DNA of 23,837 bases from Prevotella sp. UBA1378 (GTDB lineage: Bacteria; Bacteroidota; Bacteroidia; Bacteroidales; Bacteroidaceae): the NCBI GenBank assembly GCA_002305505.1, contig DBRC01000022.1:96960-120796 (forward strand), written 5' to 3'. Made by a program: the position numbers and the translations under genes. The notes below the pieces were generated by a model, which did not search any database, was not told the DNA's origin, and saw only the letters and a program-made list of their open reading frames with translations. This document shows positions 6,908 to 14,769 of this stretch, piece after piece. Each line of letters starts with the position of its first letter. Within the stretch, counting starts at the first letter, position 1.

Positions 6908-8623
6908 ATGACTATGACAAGACGACTTGGGGCTTTGCTCCTGATGGCCGGGCTTCTCTCCGTGCTCTGCGTGCAAGCCGCCGGCGAAGAGAAGCAGCGC
7001 CAGTACGACTACTTCTTTCTCGAAGCCGTATGCCAGCGCCAGGCCGGGCACAACGATGCCGCTTTCGACCTGTTCACCCATTGCATCCGGCTCGACCCGT
7101 CGCGGTCGGAGGCCTATTATTATCTGGCCCAGTACTATGCGGCCTTGAAGAACCGCGAAAAGTCGCAAGCCTACTTCAAGAAAGCCGCCACCCTGAACCC
7201 CGACAACTCCACCTATCTCGAAACGCTTGCACAGTCGTATATCAGCAATCAGGAAAACGCCAACGCCATCGCCACCCTTGAACGGCTTTATGAAAAGAAC
7301 CGCGACCGCGAGGACATCCTTGGCATGCTGGTGCAGCTCTACGGGCAGGAGAAAGACTATGCCAATGCCATAAATACGCTCGACCGGCTGGAACAGCTGG
7401 AGGGTAAAAGCGAACGGCTGTCGTACGCCAAGGCGAACATATACAGCGAGCAGGGCGATAAGAAGGCCGCCGTGGAGGAGATGAAGAAACTGGCCGACCA
7501 GTATCCTAACGACCTCAACTACCGCGGGCTGTATGCCGACATGCTGCTCATGAACGGACAGGAAAAGAAGGCATTCGACATCTATACGGGAATACTGGAA
7601 GAAGAGCCCGGAAACAGCCGCGCACAGCTGTCGCTCCGCTCCTATTACCTGCAGCAGAACGATACGGCCATGGCCGATGCCGTTACCATGAAGCTGCTGC
7701 TCAACAAGAATACCTCCCCGGCAGACAAGGCCTACATCATGCGGCAGGAGATAGGCGAGAGCGAACGGCAGGGCGGCGACAGCACCAAGGTGCTCGGCAT
7801 GTTCCGCCGCATCCTCGGGCAGCCGCAAGCCGATGCCGACATGGGCATCCTCTGCGCCACTTACATGAGCCTGAAGAAAATGCCGCACGACAGCATCAGC
7901 CGGGTGCTCGGGCAGGTGCTTGCCGCCGCGCCGGATAATGCGGCCGCACGCCTGCAGCTCGTGGGCTACGCATGGGAGAAGCAAGACATGGACCGCATCA
8001 TCGAACTGTGCAAGGCAGCCCGGCAGTACAACCCCGACGAGATGGCGTTCTATTACTACCAAGGCATGGCCTACTTCCGCAAGGACGATACGGAAAACGC
8101 CCTCGGTGCTTTCCAGAACGGCATCGGTGTCATCAATGCCCAGAGCGACCCCGGCATCGTGAGCGATTTCTATGCCGTGATGGGCGACCTGCTCTACCAG
8201 AAGGGCAGGCAGCAGGAGGCATTTGCCGCCTACGACTCTTGCCTTCAGTGGAAAGACGACAATATCGGGTGCATGAACAATTACGCCTATTACCTGAGCG
8301 AGCTGGGCCTGCAGCTCGACAAGGCCGAACAGATGGCCTACAAGGTCATCAAGGCCGAGCCGGGAAATGCCACCTACCTTGATACCTATGCATGGATACT
8401 GTTCAAGCAGAAACGGTATGCCGAGGCAAAGATATATATCGACCAGACGCTGCTGTGCGACTCCGACAGCAGTGCCGTGATACTCGAGCACGCCGGCGAC
8501 ATCTACGCCATGAGCGGAGACGTGGCCCGGGCGCTCGTCCTCTGGGCGGAGGCGTTGAAGAAAGCCCCCGGGAATAAAGTGCTTATACGTAAAATCAAGC
8601 AAAAAAAATACCTAAAAGAATGA
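6908..8623 (+). CDS. Exported tetratricopeptide-repeat protein
   Basis: This is a 571-residue protein with an N-terminal signal sequence (RRLGALLLMAGLLSVLCVQAAG, cleavage near residue 25; no clear lipobox). The rest of the chain is built from about ten or more TPR units. Clear examples are the repeats around AYYYLAQYYAALKNREKSQAYFKKAATLNPD, ANAIATLERLYEKN, YANAINTLDRL and QEAFAAYDSCLQW. TPR solenoids bind proteins, so this is most likely a periplasmic scaffold. Its position between dut and the DUF4292 lipoprotein and EnvC-like genes suggests a role in the envelope or cell division (inference). Its TGA overlaps the next ATG (ATGA). The start at 6908 is set by the adjacent AAGGAGGT. Confidence 0.85.
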   Translation: MTMTRRLGALLLMAGLLSVLCVQAAGEEKQRQYDYFFLEAVCQRQAGHNDAAFDLFTHCIRLDPSRSEAYYYLAQYYAALKNREKSQAYFKKAATLNPDNSTYLETLAQSYISNQENANAIATLERLYEKNRDREDILGMLVQLYGQEKDYANAINTLDRLEQLEGKSERLSYAKANIYSEQGDKKAAVEEMKKLADQYPNDLNYRGLYADMLLMNGQEKKAFDIYTGILEEEPGNSRAQLSLRSYYLQQNDTAMADAVTMKLLLNKNTSPADKAYIMRQEIGESERQGGDSTKVLGMFRRILGQPQADADMGILCATYMSLKKMPHDSISRVLGQVLAAAPDNAAARLQLVGYAWEKQDMDRIIELCKAARQYNPDEMAFYYYQGMAYFRKDDTENALGAFQNGIGVINAQSDPGIVSDFYAVMGDLLYQKGRQQEAFAAYDSCLQWKDDNIGCMNNYAYYLSELGLQLDKAEQMAYKVIKAEPGNATYLDTYAWILFKQKRYAEAKIYIDQTLLCDSDSSAVILEHAGDIYAMSGDVARALVLWAEALKKAPGNKVLIRKIKQKKYLKE

Positions 8624-9474
8624 AACCGTTAAGTTATTTGAAGATGGCCTTCATGGCAGTTCCTTTCGTACTGGGGAGCTGTGTCACCTCAAAGAAAGTA
8701 GTGAAAGAAACGGCAACGCCGGTTCTGAGTGCCGAGGCCCAGCAGCAGCAAGCGTTCCTCCAGAAAGTGAGCGACAATGCCCAGTATGCCAAGTTTGTCA
8801 CATCGAAAGTGAAGTTTTCCGTCCAAGTGGGTTCGCAGGACCTGACGCTCACGGGCAATCTGAAGATGAAGCGCGACGACGTGATCCGGCTTCAGCTGAT
8901 GGCTTTTGGGTTTGTTGAGGCCGGCCGCATCGAGTTTACGAAAGACTATGTGCTCATCATGGACCGCATCAACAAGCAGTACCTGAAGGCCAGCTACGAC
9001 CAGGTTGATTTCCTCCGTACCAGCGGGCTGAATTTCTATTCCCTTCAGGCATTGTTCTGGAACGAGCTGTTCCTGCCCGGCGTGGACAAGATGACCGACG
9101 AGGTGTTGAAGGGTTACGAGACGAGCCGGATCGACGACGATGTCATCATTTCCTATGAAAAGGATAAGATGACGTACAAGTGGCTGGCAGGGAAGGATGC
9201 GGCCCTTATCAAGATGGCCAACATCATGTATACGGACAAGTACAGGGGCAGTTCGCAGCTCAACTGGGACTATCAGGACTTCCAGGCATTGGGCTCGAAG
9301 AAGTTCCCCACCAACAATCAGATATTGTTCCGCACCTCGGATAAGGAGGTGAAGCTGGGTATCCTCCTCAACTATATAGGCAACGAGAGCGAATGGGAGA
9401 CCCGCACGGAAGTGTCGAACAAATATAAGGAAGTGAAGGTCGACGAGATTCTGCGTCGGTTCATGTCTTTGTAA
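8620..9474 (+). CDS. DUF4292 family lipoprotein (LolA/LolB-like fold)
   Basis: This 284-residue lipoprotein has a signal peptide with lipobox VLGSC, so Cys21 would be lipidated. The next residues (VTSKK) are not the acidic Bacteroides surface-export signal, so it probably faces the periplasm. The body looks like DUF4292: VKFSVQVGSQDLTLTGNLKMKRDDVIRLQL, then LMAFGFVEAGRIEFTKDYVLIMDRINKQYLKASY. This is the half-barrel pattern also seen in LolA/LolB lipoprotein carriers, a group I believe DUF4292 has been linked to. It may therefore bind lipids or lipoproteins at the outer membrane. Translation is probably coupled to the TPR gene (ATGA overlap), and the EnvC-like gene begins 3 bp after its stop. 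Confidence 0.8.
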   Translation: MKPLSYLKMAFMAVPFVLGSCVTSKKVVKETATPVLSAEAQQQQAFLQKVSDNAQYAKFVTSKVKFSVQVGSQDLTLTGNLKMKRDDVIRLQLMAFGFVEAGRIEFTKDYVLIMDRINKQYLKASYDQVDFLRTSGLNFYSLQALFWNELFLPGVDKMTDEVLKGYETSRIDDDVIISYEKDKMTYKWLAGKDAALIKMANIMYTDKYRGSSQLNWDYQDFQALGSKKFPTNNQILFRTSDKEVKLGILLNYIGNESEWETRTEVSNKYKEVKVDEILRRFMSL

Positions 9475-9477
9475 AGG

Positions 9478-11043
9478 ATGAGAAGATACGGTATACTGTT
9501 GTTTATGCTGGCTTTCACGCTGGCGCCGTACGCACAGAAACGCAAGGCGTCAACGGCGAAGGCCCGCACCTCTGCCGTCAGGAAGAAACAGGCGGCCCCC
9601 CGCGCTCCGGCCAAGGCTGCCGGCGGCCAGGTGTCGATCAAGGGATTGCAGAACCAGCGCCAGCAGATACAGCGGCAGATAAAGGAGCAGGAGCAGCGCC
9701 TGCGTTCGAACGAGCGCGACGTGAAGCAGCGTTTGCAGAACCTGATGATTATCAACACCGAAATCGAAGGCAAGCGGAAGACCATCGACACCATCCGCCG
9801 CGATATTTCTTCGCTCGACGGCAATATCAAGGTGCTCGACGGCCAACTCCTGGTGTTGCAGAAGCAGTTGGCCGACAGCAAGCAAAAGTATATCAAGTCG
9901 ATGCACTACATGCACCGCAACCGCTCTTACCAGAGCCAGCTGATGTTCATCTTCAGTGCGCAGAACTTCACGCAGATGTACCGCCGCATGCGGTTCATGC
10001 GCGAATACGCCACCTACCAGCGGGCACAGGGGGACATGCTGAAGGCGAAACAAGCCGAGGTGGAAGAGAAGCACAGCGAACTGACCGATGCGAAGCGGCA
10101 GAAAAACCAGCTGTTATATAAAGGTGAACAAGAGCGCCGCAGCCTGGAAGGCAAGCAGGCCGAGCAGCAGAACGTGGTGTCGGCGCTGAAGAAACAGCAG
10201 AAAACCATTCAGGCCATCATCGACCAGCAGCGCAGGAAAGACGCTGCGCTTAATGCACAGATCGACAGGCTGATAGCCGAGGAGGTGGCCCGTGCCAAAG
10301 CGCGTGCCGCAGCGGAGGCCAAGCGCAGGGCCGAAGCCGAGGCGGCACGGGAGCGCGAAGCCGAGCTGGCCCGTAGGAAAGCGGCCGCCGAGGCTGCTGC
10401 GCGCGAGAATGCCCGCCGTATAGCCGAAGCGAAAGCCAAGGAGGAACGCCTGAAGGCCGAGGCCCGTGCTGCGTCGCGCAAGGAGCGGGCCGCTGCCGAA
10501 GCCGCAGCCCGGGCTGCCGCCGAGGAGCGCCGCGAGGCTGAACGCAAGGCTGCCGCCGAGGCTAAGGAGCATGCCAAGGAGATGGCCGAAGCCAAGAAGG
10601 AGCGCGAGGCCGGCTATACGATGAGCAGCGACGACCGCCGCATCAGCGGCGGTTTCGAGAGCAACCGCGGCCGCCTGCCGATGCCGATTACCGGGCCGTA
10701 CAAGATTGTGAGCCATTTCGGCCAATATAATGTAGAGGGCTTGAACAATGTGCGCCTCGACAATAAGGGCATCAATATCCAAGGCCAGTCCGGCGCACAA
10801 GCCCGTTCCATCTTCGACGGTGAGGTGAGCGCGGTATTCAGTTTCGGCGGTACCGCCGTTGTCATGGTGCGCCACGGCAATTATATATCGGTATACTGCA
10901 ACCTCTCGGGCGTCAGTGTGCACCGGGGGCAGAAGGTGAGCACCCGCCAGGTACTGGGCACGGTGGGTGCCGAGAACATCCTACAGTTCCAGCTCCGCCG
11001 CGAAACGGCGAAGCTCAACCCCGAGGCGTGGTTGGGGAGGTGA
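9478..11043 (+). CDS. envC: EnvC-like murein hydrolase activator with degenerate LytM (M23) domain
   Basis: This 521-residue exported protein has a signal peptide ending near APYAQ (about residue 20). A long coiled coil spans about 50-260, a very Ala/Glu/Arg/Lys-rich helix about 265-380, and a LytM/M23 domain about 395-521. The zinc ligands of active LytM peptidases are replaced: the HKGxD position reads LDNKGINIQ (about 427-435), and the HxHF position reads ILQF (about 501-504). It should therefore be catalytically dead, like E. coli EnvC, which activates the amidases AmiA and AmiB at the division site. It is the last gene of the dut-TPR-DUF4292 operon. No amidase gene lies in the window, so its partner is elsewhere. 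Confidence 0.88.
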   Translation: MRRYGILLFMLAFTLAPYAQKRKASTAKARTSAVRKKQAAPRAPAKAAGGQVSIKGLQNQRQQIQRQIKEQEQRLRSNERDVKQRLQNLMIINTEIEGKRKTIDTIRRDISSLDGNIKVLDGQLLVLQKQLADSKQKYIKSMHYMHRNRSYQSQLMFIFSAQNFTQMYRRMRFMREYATYQRAQGDMLKAKQAEVEEKHSELTDAKRQKNQLLYKGEQERRSLEGKQAEQQNVVSALKKQQKTIQAIIDQQRRKDAALNAQIDRLIAEEVARAKARAAAEAKRRAEAEAAREREAELARRKAAAEAAARENARRIAEAKAKEERLKAEARAASRKERAAAEAAARAAAEERREAERKAAAEAKEHAKEMAEAKKEREAGYTMSSDDRRISGGFESNRGRLPMPITGPYKIVSHFGQYNVEGLNNVRLDNKGINIQGQSGAQARSIFDGEVSAVFSFGGTAVVMVRHGNYISVYCNLSGVSVHRGQKVSTRQVLGTVGAENILQFQLRRETAKLNPEAWLGR

Positions 11044-11047
11044 TTGG

Positions 11048-11068
11048 GGATTAGGGATTACGGATTAT
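11048..11068 (+). repeat. Three tandem heptamers GGATTAN after envC
   Basis: GGATTAG, GGATTAC and GGATTAT follow each other without spacing, directly after the envC stop. The role is unknown. This could be a short slippage-prone microsatellite or part of the transcript end before the palindrome at 11098. Confidence 0.6.
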
Positions 11069-11097
11069 GGTTTGATAGTTTGGGGGGTTAACGGATA

Positions 11098-11124
11098 AAT
11101 TCGTACAAGGTGCTTGTACGAATT
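11098..11124. terminator. Perfect 12-bp palindrome between convergent genes, probable bidirectional terminator
   Basis: AATTCGTACAAG (11098-11109) and CTTGTACGAATT (11113-11124) form a perfect 12-bp stem around a GTG loop. It lies between the ends of envC (+) and the M20 gene (-), where a two-way terminator is expected. It lacks a GC-rich core and a long T run, so an RNA-stabilising hairpin or a protein-binding site is an alternative. Confidence 0.6.
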
Positions 11125-11146
11125 GTAAATCCACGAATACCCGGAA

Positions 11147-12208
11147 CTACAGCTGGAGTGCTGAAAGCAGTTGTGTATACGTAGTGATGGCGTTTCCTAT
11201 TTCGCTGATGCAGATATATTCGTCGGCGCTGTGCGAGCGCTCTGACTGGCCCGGCCCCAGTTTCAGCGAGGGGAACGGCATCAGGGCTTGGTCGGAAAGT
11301 GTGGGCGAGCCGAAAGGCCGCATGCCCATCTGCAGGCAGCGCTCCACCAGGGGGTGCCCCAGCGGTATCGCCGACGAGCCGAGGCGGAACGAACGGGCCT
11401 TCAGCCGGCTTTTTACGTGTTGCTGCAGGAAAGTCAGTACGTCCTCGTTGCGGTAATGCTCGTTTGTGCGCACATCGATGATGAAGTCGCAGCGGTCGGG
11501 CACCACGTTGTGCTGCGTGCCGCTGTTCACTACCGTTACCGTCATCTTCGTCGGCCCCAGCCATTCGCTCTCTTTCTCGAAGCGGTAGTCGCGCAGCCAT
11601 ATCAAGTCGTCGAGCGCTTCATAGATAGCGTTCAGCCCCTCGTTGCGTGCTGCATGCCCCGCTTTTCCGTATGCAGTCCCGTCGATAACCATCAGTCCTT
11701 TTTCGGCAACGGCCGGCTGCATGCCGGTAGGTTCGCCCACGACGGCGGCACTGACGGGTGGTAACAGAGGCAGCACGCTACTGATACCGTCTTTGCCCGA
11801 CACTTCTTCTTCTGCCGACGCCAAATAAATCAGATTATATGGCTGACTGCTTGCCGTAAGTATTCTGAATGCCTGCAGCAGGCTGACCAGTCCTCCTCCG
11901 CAGTCGTTGGCCCCAAGCCCGTATAGGCGGTCGCCCTCGACGGTGGGTGTAAAGGGGTTGCGCGTCCAGCTGCCGGTAGGCTTCACGGTGTCGATGTGGG
12001 CGTTTAGCAGCAGTGTCGGCTTTTGGCTGTTATAGCCGGGGCTTACTGCCCAAATGTTGTTCCCCTTGCGCTGATAGTCGATACCGGTCGTTTTGAGAAA
12101 AACGCCCATTTCATCGGCTGCTTTCGCCTCGTCGCGGCTCACGGAGGGGATGGCAACCAATGCTTTGAGCAGTTCCACCGCATCGTTCAGATAGTTGTTT
12201 ATGTCCAT
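11147..12208 (-). CDS. argE: M20 family deacylase, likely N-acetyl/N-succinyl-ornithine deacylase (ArgE type)
   Basis: This 353-residue cytoplasmic metallo-hydrolase of the M20/ArgE/DapE family removes the acyl group of an N-acyl amino acid. Visible dinuclear-zinc residues are His71 and Asp73 (NAHIDTV), Asp102 (GANDCGG), the general base in SAEEE (about 134) with Glu135, Glu159 (GEPT), and His326 (SHSADEY). The dimerisation lid is near 170-290 (KAGHAARNEG). In Bacteroides the arginine pathway runs through N-succinyl-ornithine, so this would be the desuccinylase of that route (family knowledge). Its neighbours are not arginine genes, so DapE-like or peptidase activity remains possible. It is transcribed alone, convergent with envC. 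Confidence 0.82.
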   Translation of the reverse strand: MDINNYLNDAVELLKALVAIPSVSRDEAKAADEMGVFLKTTGIDYQRKGNNIWAVSPGYNSQKPTLLLNAHIDTVKPTGSWTRNPFTPTVEGDRLYGLGANDCGGGLVSLLQAFRILTASSQPYNLIYLASAEEEVSGKDGISSVLPLLPPVSAAVVGEPTGMQPAVAEKGLMVIDGTAYGKAGHAARNEGLNAIYEALDDLIWLRDYRFEKESEWLGPTKMTVTVVNSGTQHNVVPDRCDFIIDVRTNEHYRNEDVLTFLQQHVKSRLKARSFRLGSSAIPLGHPLVERCLQMGMRPFGSPTLSDQALMPFPSLKLGPGQSERSHSADEYICISEIGNAITTYTQLLSALQL

Positions 12209-12228
12209 TGTTGTACTGGTTTTGCAGG

Positions 12229-12236
12229 CAAAGATA
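12229..12236 (-). promoter_or_regulatory. -7 promoter box (TATCTTTG) for the M20 gene
   Basis: The reverse complement of 12229-12236 is TATCTTTG, a TAnnTTTG match, 20 bp before the ATG at 12208. This implies a 5' leader of about 12-15 nt. No clear TTTG is seen at -33. Confidence 0.55.
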
Positions 12237-12260
12237 CAAAAAAGAATGGATTTAAAGGGC

Positions 12261-12313
12261 CTATAAGCATGATTTAGAAGATATATCGCTTGATTTTTTA
12301 CACTTGCTTATAG
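12261..12313. repeat. Inverted repeat CTATAAGCA ... TGCTTATAG
   Basis: CTATAAGCA (12261-12269) and TGCTTATAG (12305-12313) are exact reverse complements, 35 bp apart, in the region upstream of the divergent M20 and secreted-protein genes. They could be operator half-sites or the base of an RNA stem. Confidence 0.45.
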
Positions 12314-12452
12314 AGCTTTGCTTCCGTGTGTTGATTGTTATAAAAGTTTATTTTAACACAAAATAAGTAAAAAAAAACAGGATATTATTTTTTTCTTGTT
12401 TATTTTGCATTGTGTATACATTATATTATTAACTTTAATTGTATTTACCATT

Positions 12453-12569
12453 ATGAAAAAATATTTTTTTGACGGTATTATTATGGATGATGGTGGTATC
12501 GTCGACTTTTCAAAAACTATGGGCTACGGAATACCTCGAAATGCCTTTGGCACTTTGAATCTGGAATAG
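12453..12569 (+). CDS. Possible small protein, 38 residues
   Basis: An ATG at 12453 opens a 39-codon frame that ends at TAG 12567-12569. The peptide begins MKKYFFDGIIMDDGGIVDFS and ends GYGIPRNAFGTLNLE. It has no hydrophobic membrane segment. AT-rich sequence precedes it, with a weak -7-like box (TTATTTTG, 12400-12407) about 45 bp upstream. It ends 67 bp before the secreted-protein gene on the same strand. I do not recognise it. It could be a genuine small protein, a leader peptide, or a chance frame. Confidence 0.3.
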   Translation: MKKYFFDGIIMDDGGIVDFSKTMGYGIPRNAFGTLNLE

Positions 12570-12636
12570 GAGAGATAAAACTTTCCGGATAATCTGTCCT
12601 CTACGCACTTTGTATTTTAACCATATCAATTTAATT

Positions 12637-13416
12637 ATGATGAAAAAGGGAAATAATAAAAACATGCAGCTGCTTATACTTGTTGTAGCAGCATTCTTAC
12701 CGATGACCCTGTCTGCACAGAAGCTCACTCCGCAGATGCTGGTGGAAGGGAAAGTATGGAAGATGAAGAAAGTTGTGGTAGGAACTTTTCCCTTGGAGGC
12801 GGTGCCGCACCATAGCGATGTGCTATACGGCGACACCTTGATAGAGGGGAAAATGTGGAAAAAACTGTATACCGCAGGCTATGAGGACGGTATCCCGACG
12901 ACGAGCGCCTGCGCCCTCTATGAGGAGGGAAAGAAAGTGTATTGCTACTATTATCACAGCAACCAGACGTGTCTTCTTTACGATTTCGGCTGTACCGTGG
13001 GCGACACGCTCACTTGCCATGACAGTAAGGTGAAGGTGATGGAAACCGACACGATAGAGGTGGACGGAGAGCGCCTGCGGCGCATCTATGTCAGCGAACT
13101 TGATGAGCAGGGCAGGCCGACCGATAGCGGATGGCCATGGGGAAGCGTCTGGGTGGAAGGCGTTGGCGCTGTTGGCGGCGTGACAAGCCCTCTACTGTAT
13201 CCCGGCAACTACTATAACTTGGAAGCATGCGAAATCGACGGACGCGCGGTGTTCATGCGCCCACAGTTTTATGCGTCAGGCGTGACGGCAATCACCTCTC
13301 CCGAAGTGCGGCCGGCGCGTAGCGATGCTGACAGCTACGACCTCGGCGGGCGGCCCTCCGGCCGGCGTCCGGGCGGCATCGGAATAAGCAAGGGGAAGAA
13401 ACTGCTGCACCGCTGA
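12637..13416 (+). CDS. Secreted protein of unknown function with a sorting-tail-like C-terminus
   Basis: This 259-residue protein has a basic N-terminus (MMKKGNNKN) and a hydrophobic signal core ending at TLSAQ (about residue 28). The mature part repeats short blocks such as MLVEGKVWKM and DTLIEGKMWKKLYTAGYEDG, as seen in Bacteroidales extracellular proteins annotated only as hypothetical. It is rich in Tyr and Trp and has several Cys residues. The C-terminus, YDLGGRPSGRRPGGIGISKGKK, resembles the YDLxGRR...KGIYIxxGKK tails common on exported Bacteroidales proteins and related to type IX sorting domains, but only the last part is present. A second ATG at 12640 is an equally possible start. 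No clear promoter or function is visible. Confidence 0.7.
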   Translation: MMKKGNNKNMQLLILVVAAFLPMTLSAQKLTPQMLVEGKVWKMKKVVVGTFPLEAVPHHSDVLYGDTLIEGKMWKKLYTAGYEDGIPTTSACALYEEGKKVYCYYYHSNQTCLLYDFGCTVGDTLTCHDSKVKVMETDTIEVDGERLRRIYVSELDEQGRPTDSGWPWGSVWVEGVGAVGGVTSPLLYPGNYYNLEACEIDGRAVFMRPQFYASGVTAITSPEVRPARSDADSYDLGGRPSGRRPGGIGISKGKKLLHR

Positions 13417-13516
13417 ACGGGCTGCGGCACAACCGCCAGGGGGCATGACAATAAACTTTTATTCCATTGTTCCTTCATCCCGAACTCGGGTAATATCTGT
13501 ATTCTGCCCTGTAAAT

Positions 13517-13547
13517 TTTGCATTGCGCGGCAAAATGATTAACTTTG
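13517..13547 (+). promoter_or_regulatory. Complete Bacteroidota promoter, TTTG-N19-TAACTTTG
   Basis: TTTG (13517-13520) and TAACTTTG (13540-13547) are separated by exactly 19 bp, an excellent match to the -33/-7 consensus. Transcription should start near 13553, giving a leader of about 29 nt before the ATG at 13582. This excludes the upstream in-frame TTG start at 13555 as the likely initiation site. Confidence 0.75.
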
Positions 13548-13581
13548 CAGCGAATTGCAGAAAACGAAACAGATAACAGAA

Positions 13582-14673
13582 ATGGATAAAATCAAGAAAA
13601 TCGTGCTCACTGGCGGACCGTGTGCCGGGAAAACCACTGCACTGGTCAGGGTGATTGAGCACTTCTCGAGCCGCGGGTTCAAGGTGTTCACGATTCCTGA
13701 AGTGCCTACGCTGTTCAGTCAGGCCGGCATGGACTACCTCACGGATAACGAGCGGTTTTTTTATGAAGGCGAAAAGGCAACGCTCGAAATGCAGCTGGCA
13801 CTGGAGGATAAGTTTGTGCGTATGGCCGAGCAGATAGAACAGCCTGCCGTCATCGTGTGCGACCGCGGGGCAATGGATATATCGGCTTACATGCAACCGG
13901 AAATGTGGGAAGAGATAACGGCTGCCGTGGGCACGAGCACAGGTGAGCTGCGCGACAGCCGCTACGATGCCGTGCTGCATCTGGTTTCGGCTGCCGACGG
14001 TGCAGAGCAGTTTTATACCACCAGCACCAACAAGCAGCGTACCGAGGGGCTCGACATGGCACGCCAACTGGACAAGAAGGTAATCGACGCATGGACGGGG
14101 CACCCCCATCTGCGCGTAATCAATAATCATGAGGACTTCGAAAATAAGCTGAACCGCGTGCTGAAAGAGATATCGGGCGTGCTCGGGCTGCCGCAGTCGA
14201 TAGAGGAAGAACGCAAGTATATCGTGGAGGTGACGGGCGAAATCCCCGACTGCGTGGAAAGCGACATCATACAGACCTACCTGACGGCCGAGCCGGGATG
14301 CGAGGTGAGGCTGCGCAAGCGTAGCTGGAAAGGCAAATGCGTGAATGTGCATACCACGAAGAAACGCATCTCGGACGTGGAGCAGATAGAGACGGAGCGG
14401 CAAATCAGCAACAACCTCTACGACTCGCTGCTCGGGCAGGCCGACCCTTACCGGCAGACCATCCGCAAGCGCCGGCGGAGCTTTATATGGAAAGGGCAGT
14501 ATTTCGAGCTCGACGCCTATCAGGAGCCCGCCGGAGGCTTGGTGATACTGGAAACCAAGGGCGTGGTGCAGCAAGAGCCGGTAAAGTTCCCGCCGTTCAT
14601 CAGGGTGCTGGAAGACATAACGGGCAATACCCGCTATTACAACTACAATCTGGCACTGGCACGGAAGAGCTGA
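13582..14673 (+). CDS. P-loop NTPase fused to a CYTH domain (AAA_28-CYTH, TTD14-like)
   Basis: This is a 363-residue two-domain protein. Residues 1-190 form a small P-loop kinase/ATPase-type domain of the AAA_28 group, with Walker A GGPCAGKTT (11-19) and VIVCDRGAMD (about 90-99) as the Walker B-like strand. Residues about 205-363 form a CYTH (triphosphate tunnel) domain: the ExExK signature is EEERK (208-212), followed by CEVRLRKRSW, TKKRIS, RKRRRSFIWKGQYFELDAY and ILETKG. CYTH tunnels bind triphosphates or other polyphosphorylated ligands with metals. The same architecture occurs in the animal protein TTD14, which binds GTP and phosphoinositides (family knowledge). The bacterial substrate is unknown. 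The gene has its own strong promoter and precedes the acyl-CoA synthetase gene. Confidence 0.83.
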   Translation: MDKIKKIVLTGGPCAGKTTALVRVIEHFSSRGFKVFTIPEVPTLFSQAGMDYLTDNERFFYEGEKATLEMQLALEDKFVRMAEQIEQPAVIVCDRGAMDISAYMQPEMWEEITAAVGTSTGELRDSRYDAVLHLVSAADGAEQFYTTSTNKQRTEGLDMARQLDKKVIDAWTGHPHLRVINNHEDFENKLNRVLKEISGVLGLPQSIEEERKYIVEVTGEIPDCVESDIIQTYLTAEPGCEVRLRKRSWKGKCVNVHTTKKRISDVEQIETERQISNNLYDSLLGQADPYRQTIRKRRRSFIWKGQYFELDAYQEPAGGLVILETKGVVQQEPVKFPPFIRVLEDITGNTRYYNYNLALARKS

Positions 14674-14716
14674 GGAAATATATGTAAGGGAAGTAGGCAA
14701 AAATACCTCTGTTTTT

Positions 14717-14747
14717 TTTGTTTTCTGCTCTTTTTGCACTACTTTTG
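14717..14747 (+). promoter_or_regulatory. Complete Bacteroidota promoter, TTTG-N19-TACTTTTG
   Basis: TTTG (14717-14720) lies 19 bp before TACTTTTG (14740-14747), the same spacing as the promoter of the preceding gene. Transcription should start near 14753, about 17 nt before the ATG at 14770. The upstream extension of the frame to 14734 would overlap the promoter and is rejected. Confidence 0.75.
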
Positions 14748-14769
14748 CAGAGAATTAAACAAAAATAAT

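Larger units (their letters stand above)
12237..12636. other. AT-rich intergenic region
   Basis: These 400 bp between the M20 promoter and the next gene are far richer in A and T than the surrounding genes, with long A and T runs near 12370-12400 and 12455-12470. They contain a 9-bp inverted repeat (12261-12313) and a possible 38-codon ORF (12453-12569), listed separately. A weak -7-like TTATTTTG lies at 12400-12407. I see no tRNA or recognisable riboswitch. Confidence 0.6.

Noticed and set aside
6737..8602. 621-residue minus-strand open frame antisense to the TPR gene
   Set aside because: It is a shadow of the TPR gene's codon bias: the protein has no recognisable domain and lies opposite a clear TPR protein and part of dut.
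9478..11043. Active M23 endopeptidase
   Set aside because: Both zinc-binding motifs are replaced (NKGIN, ILQF), so an activator role is more likely.
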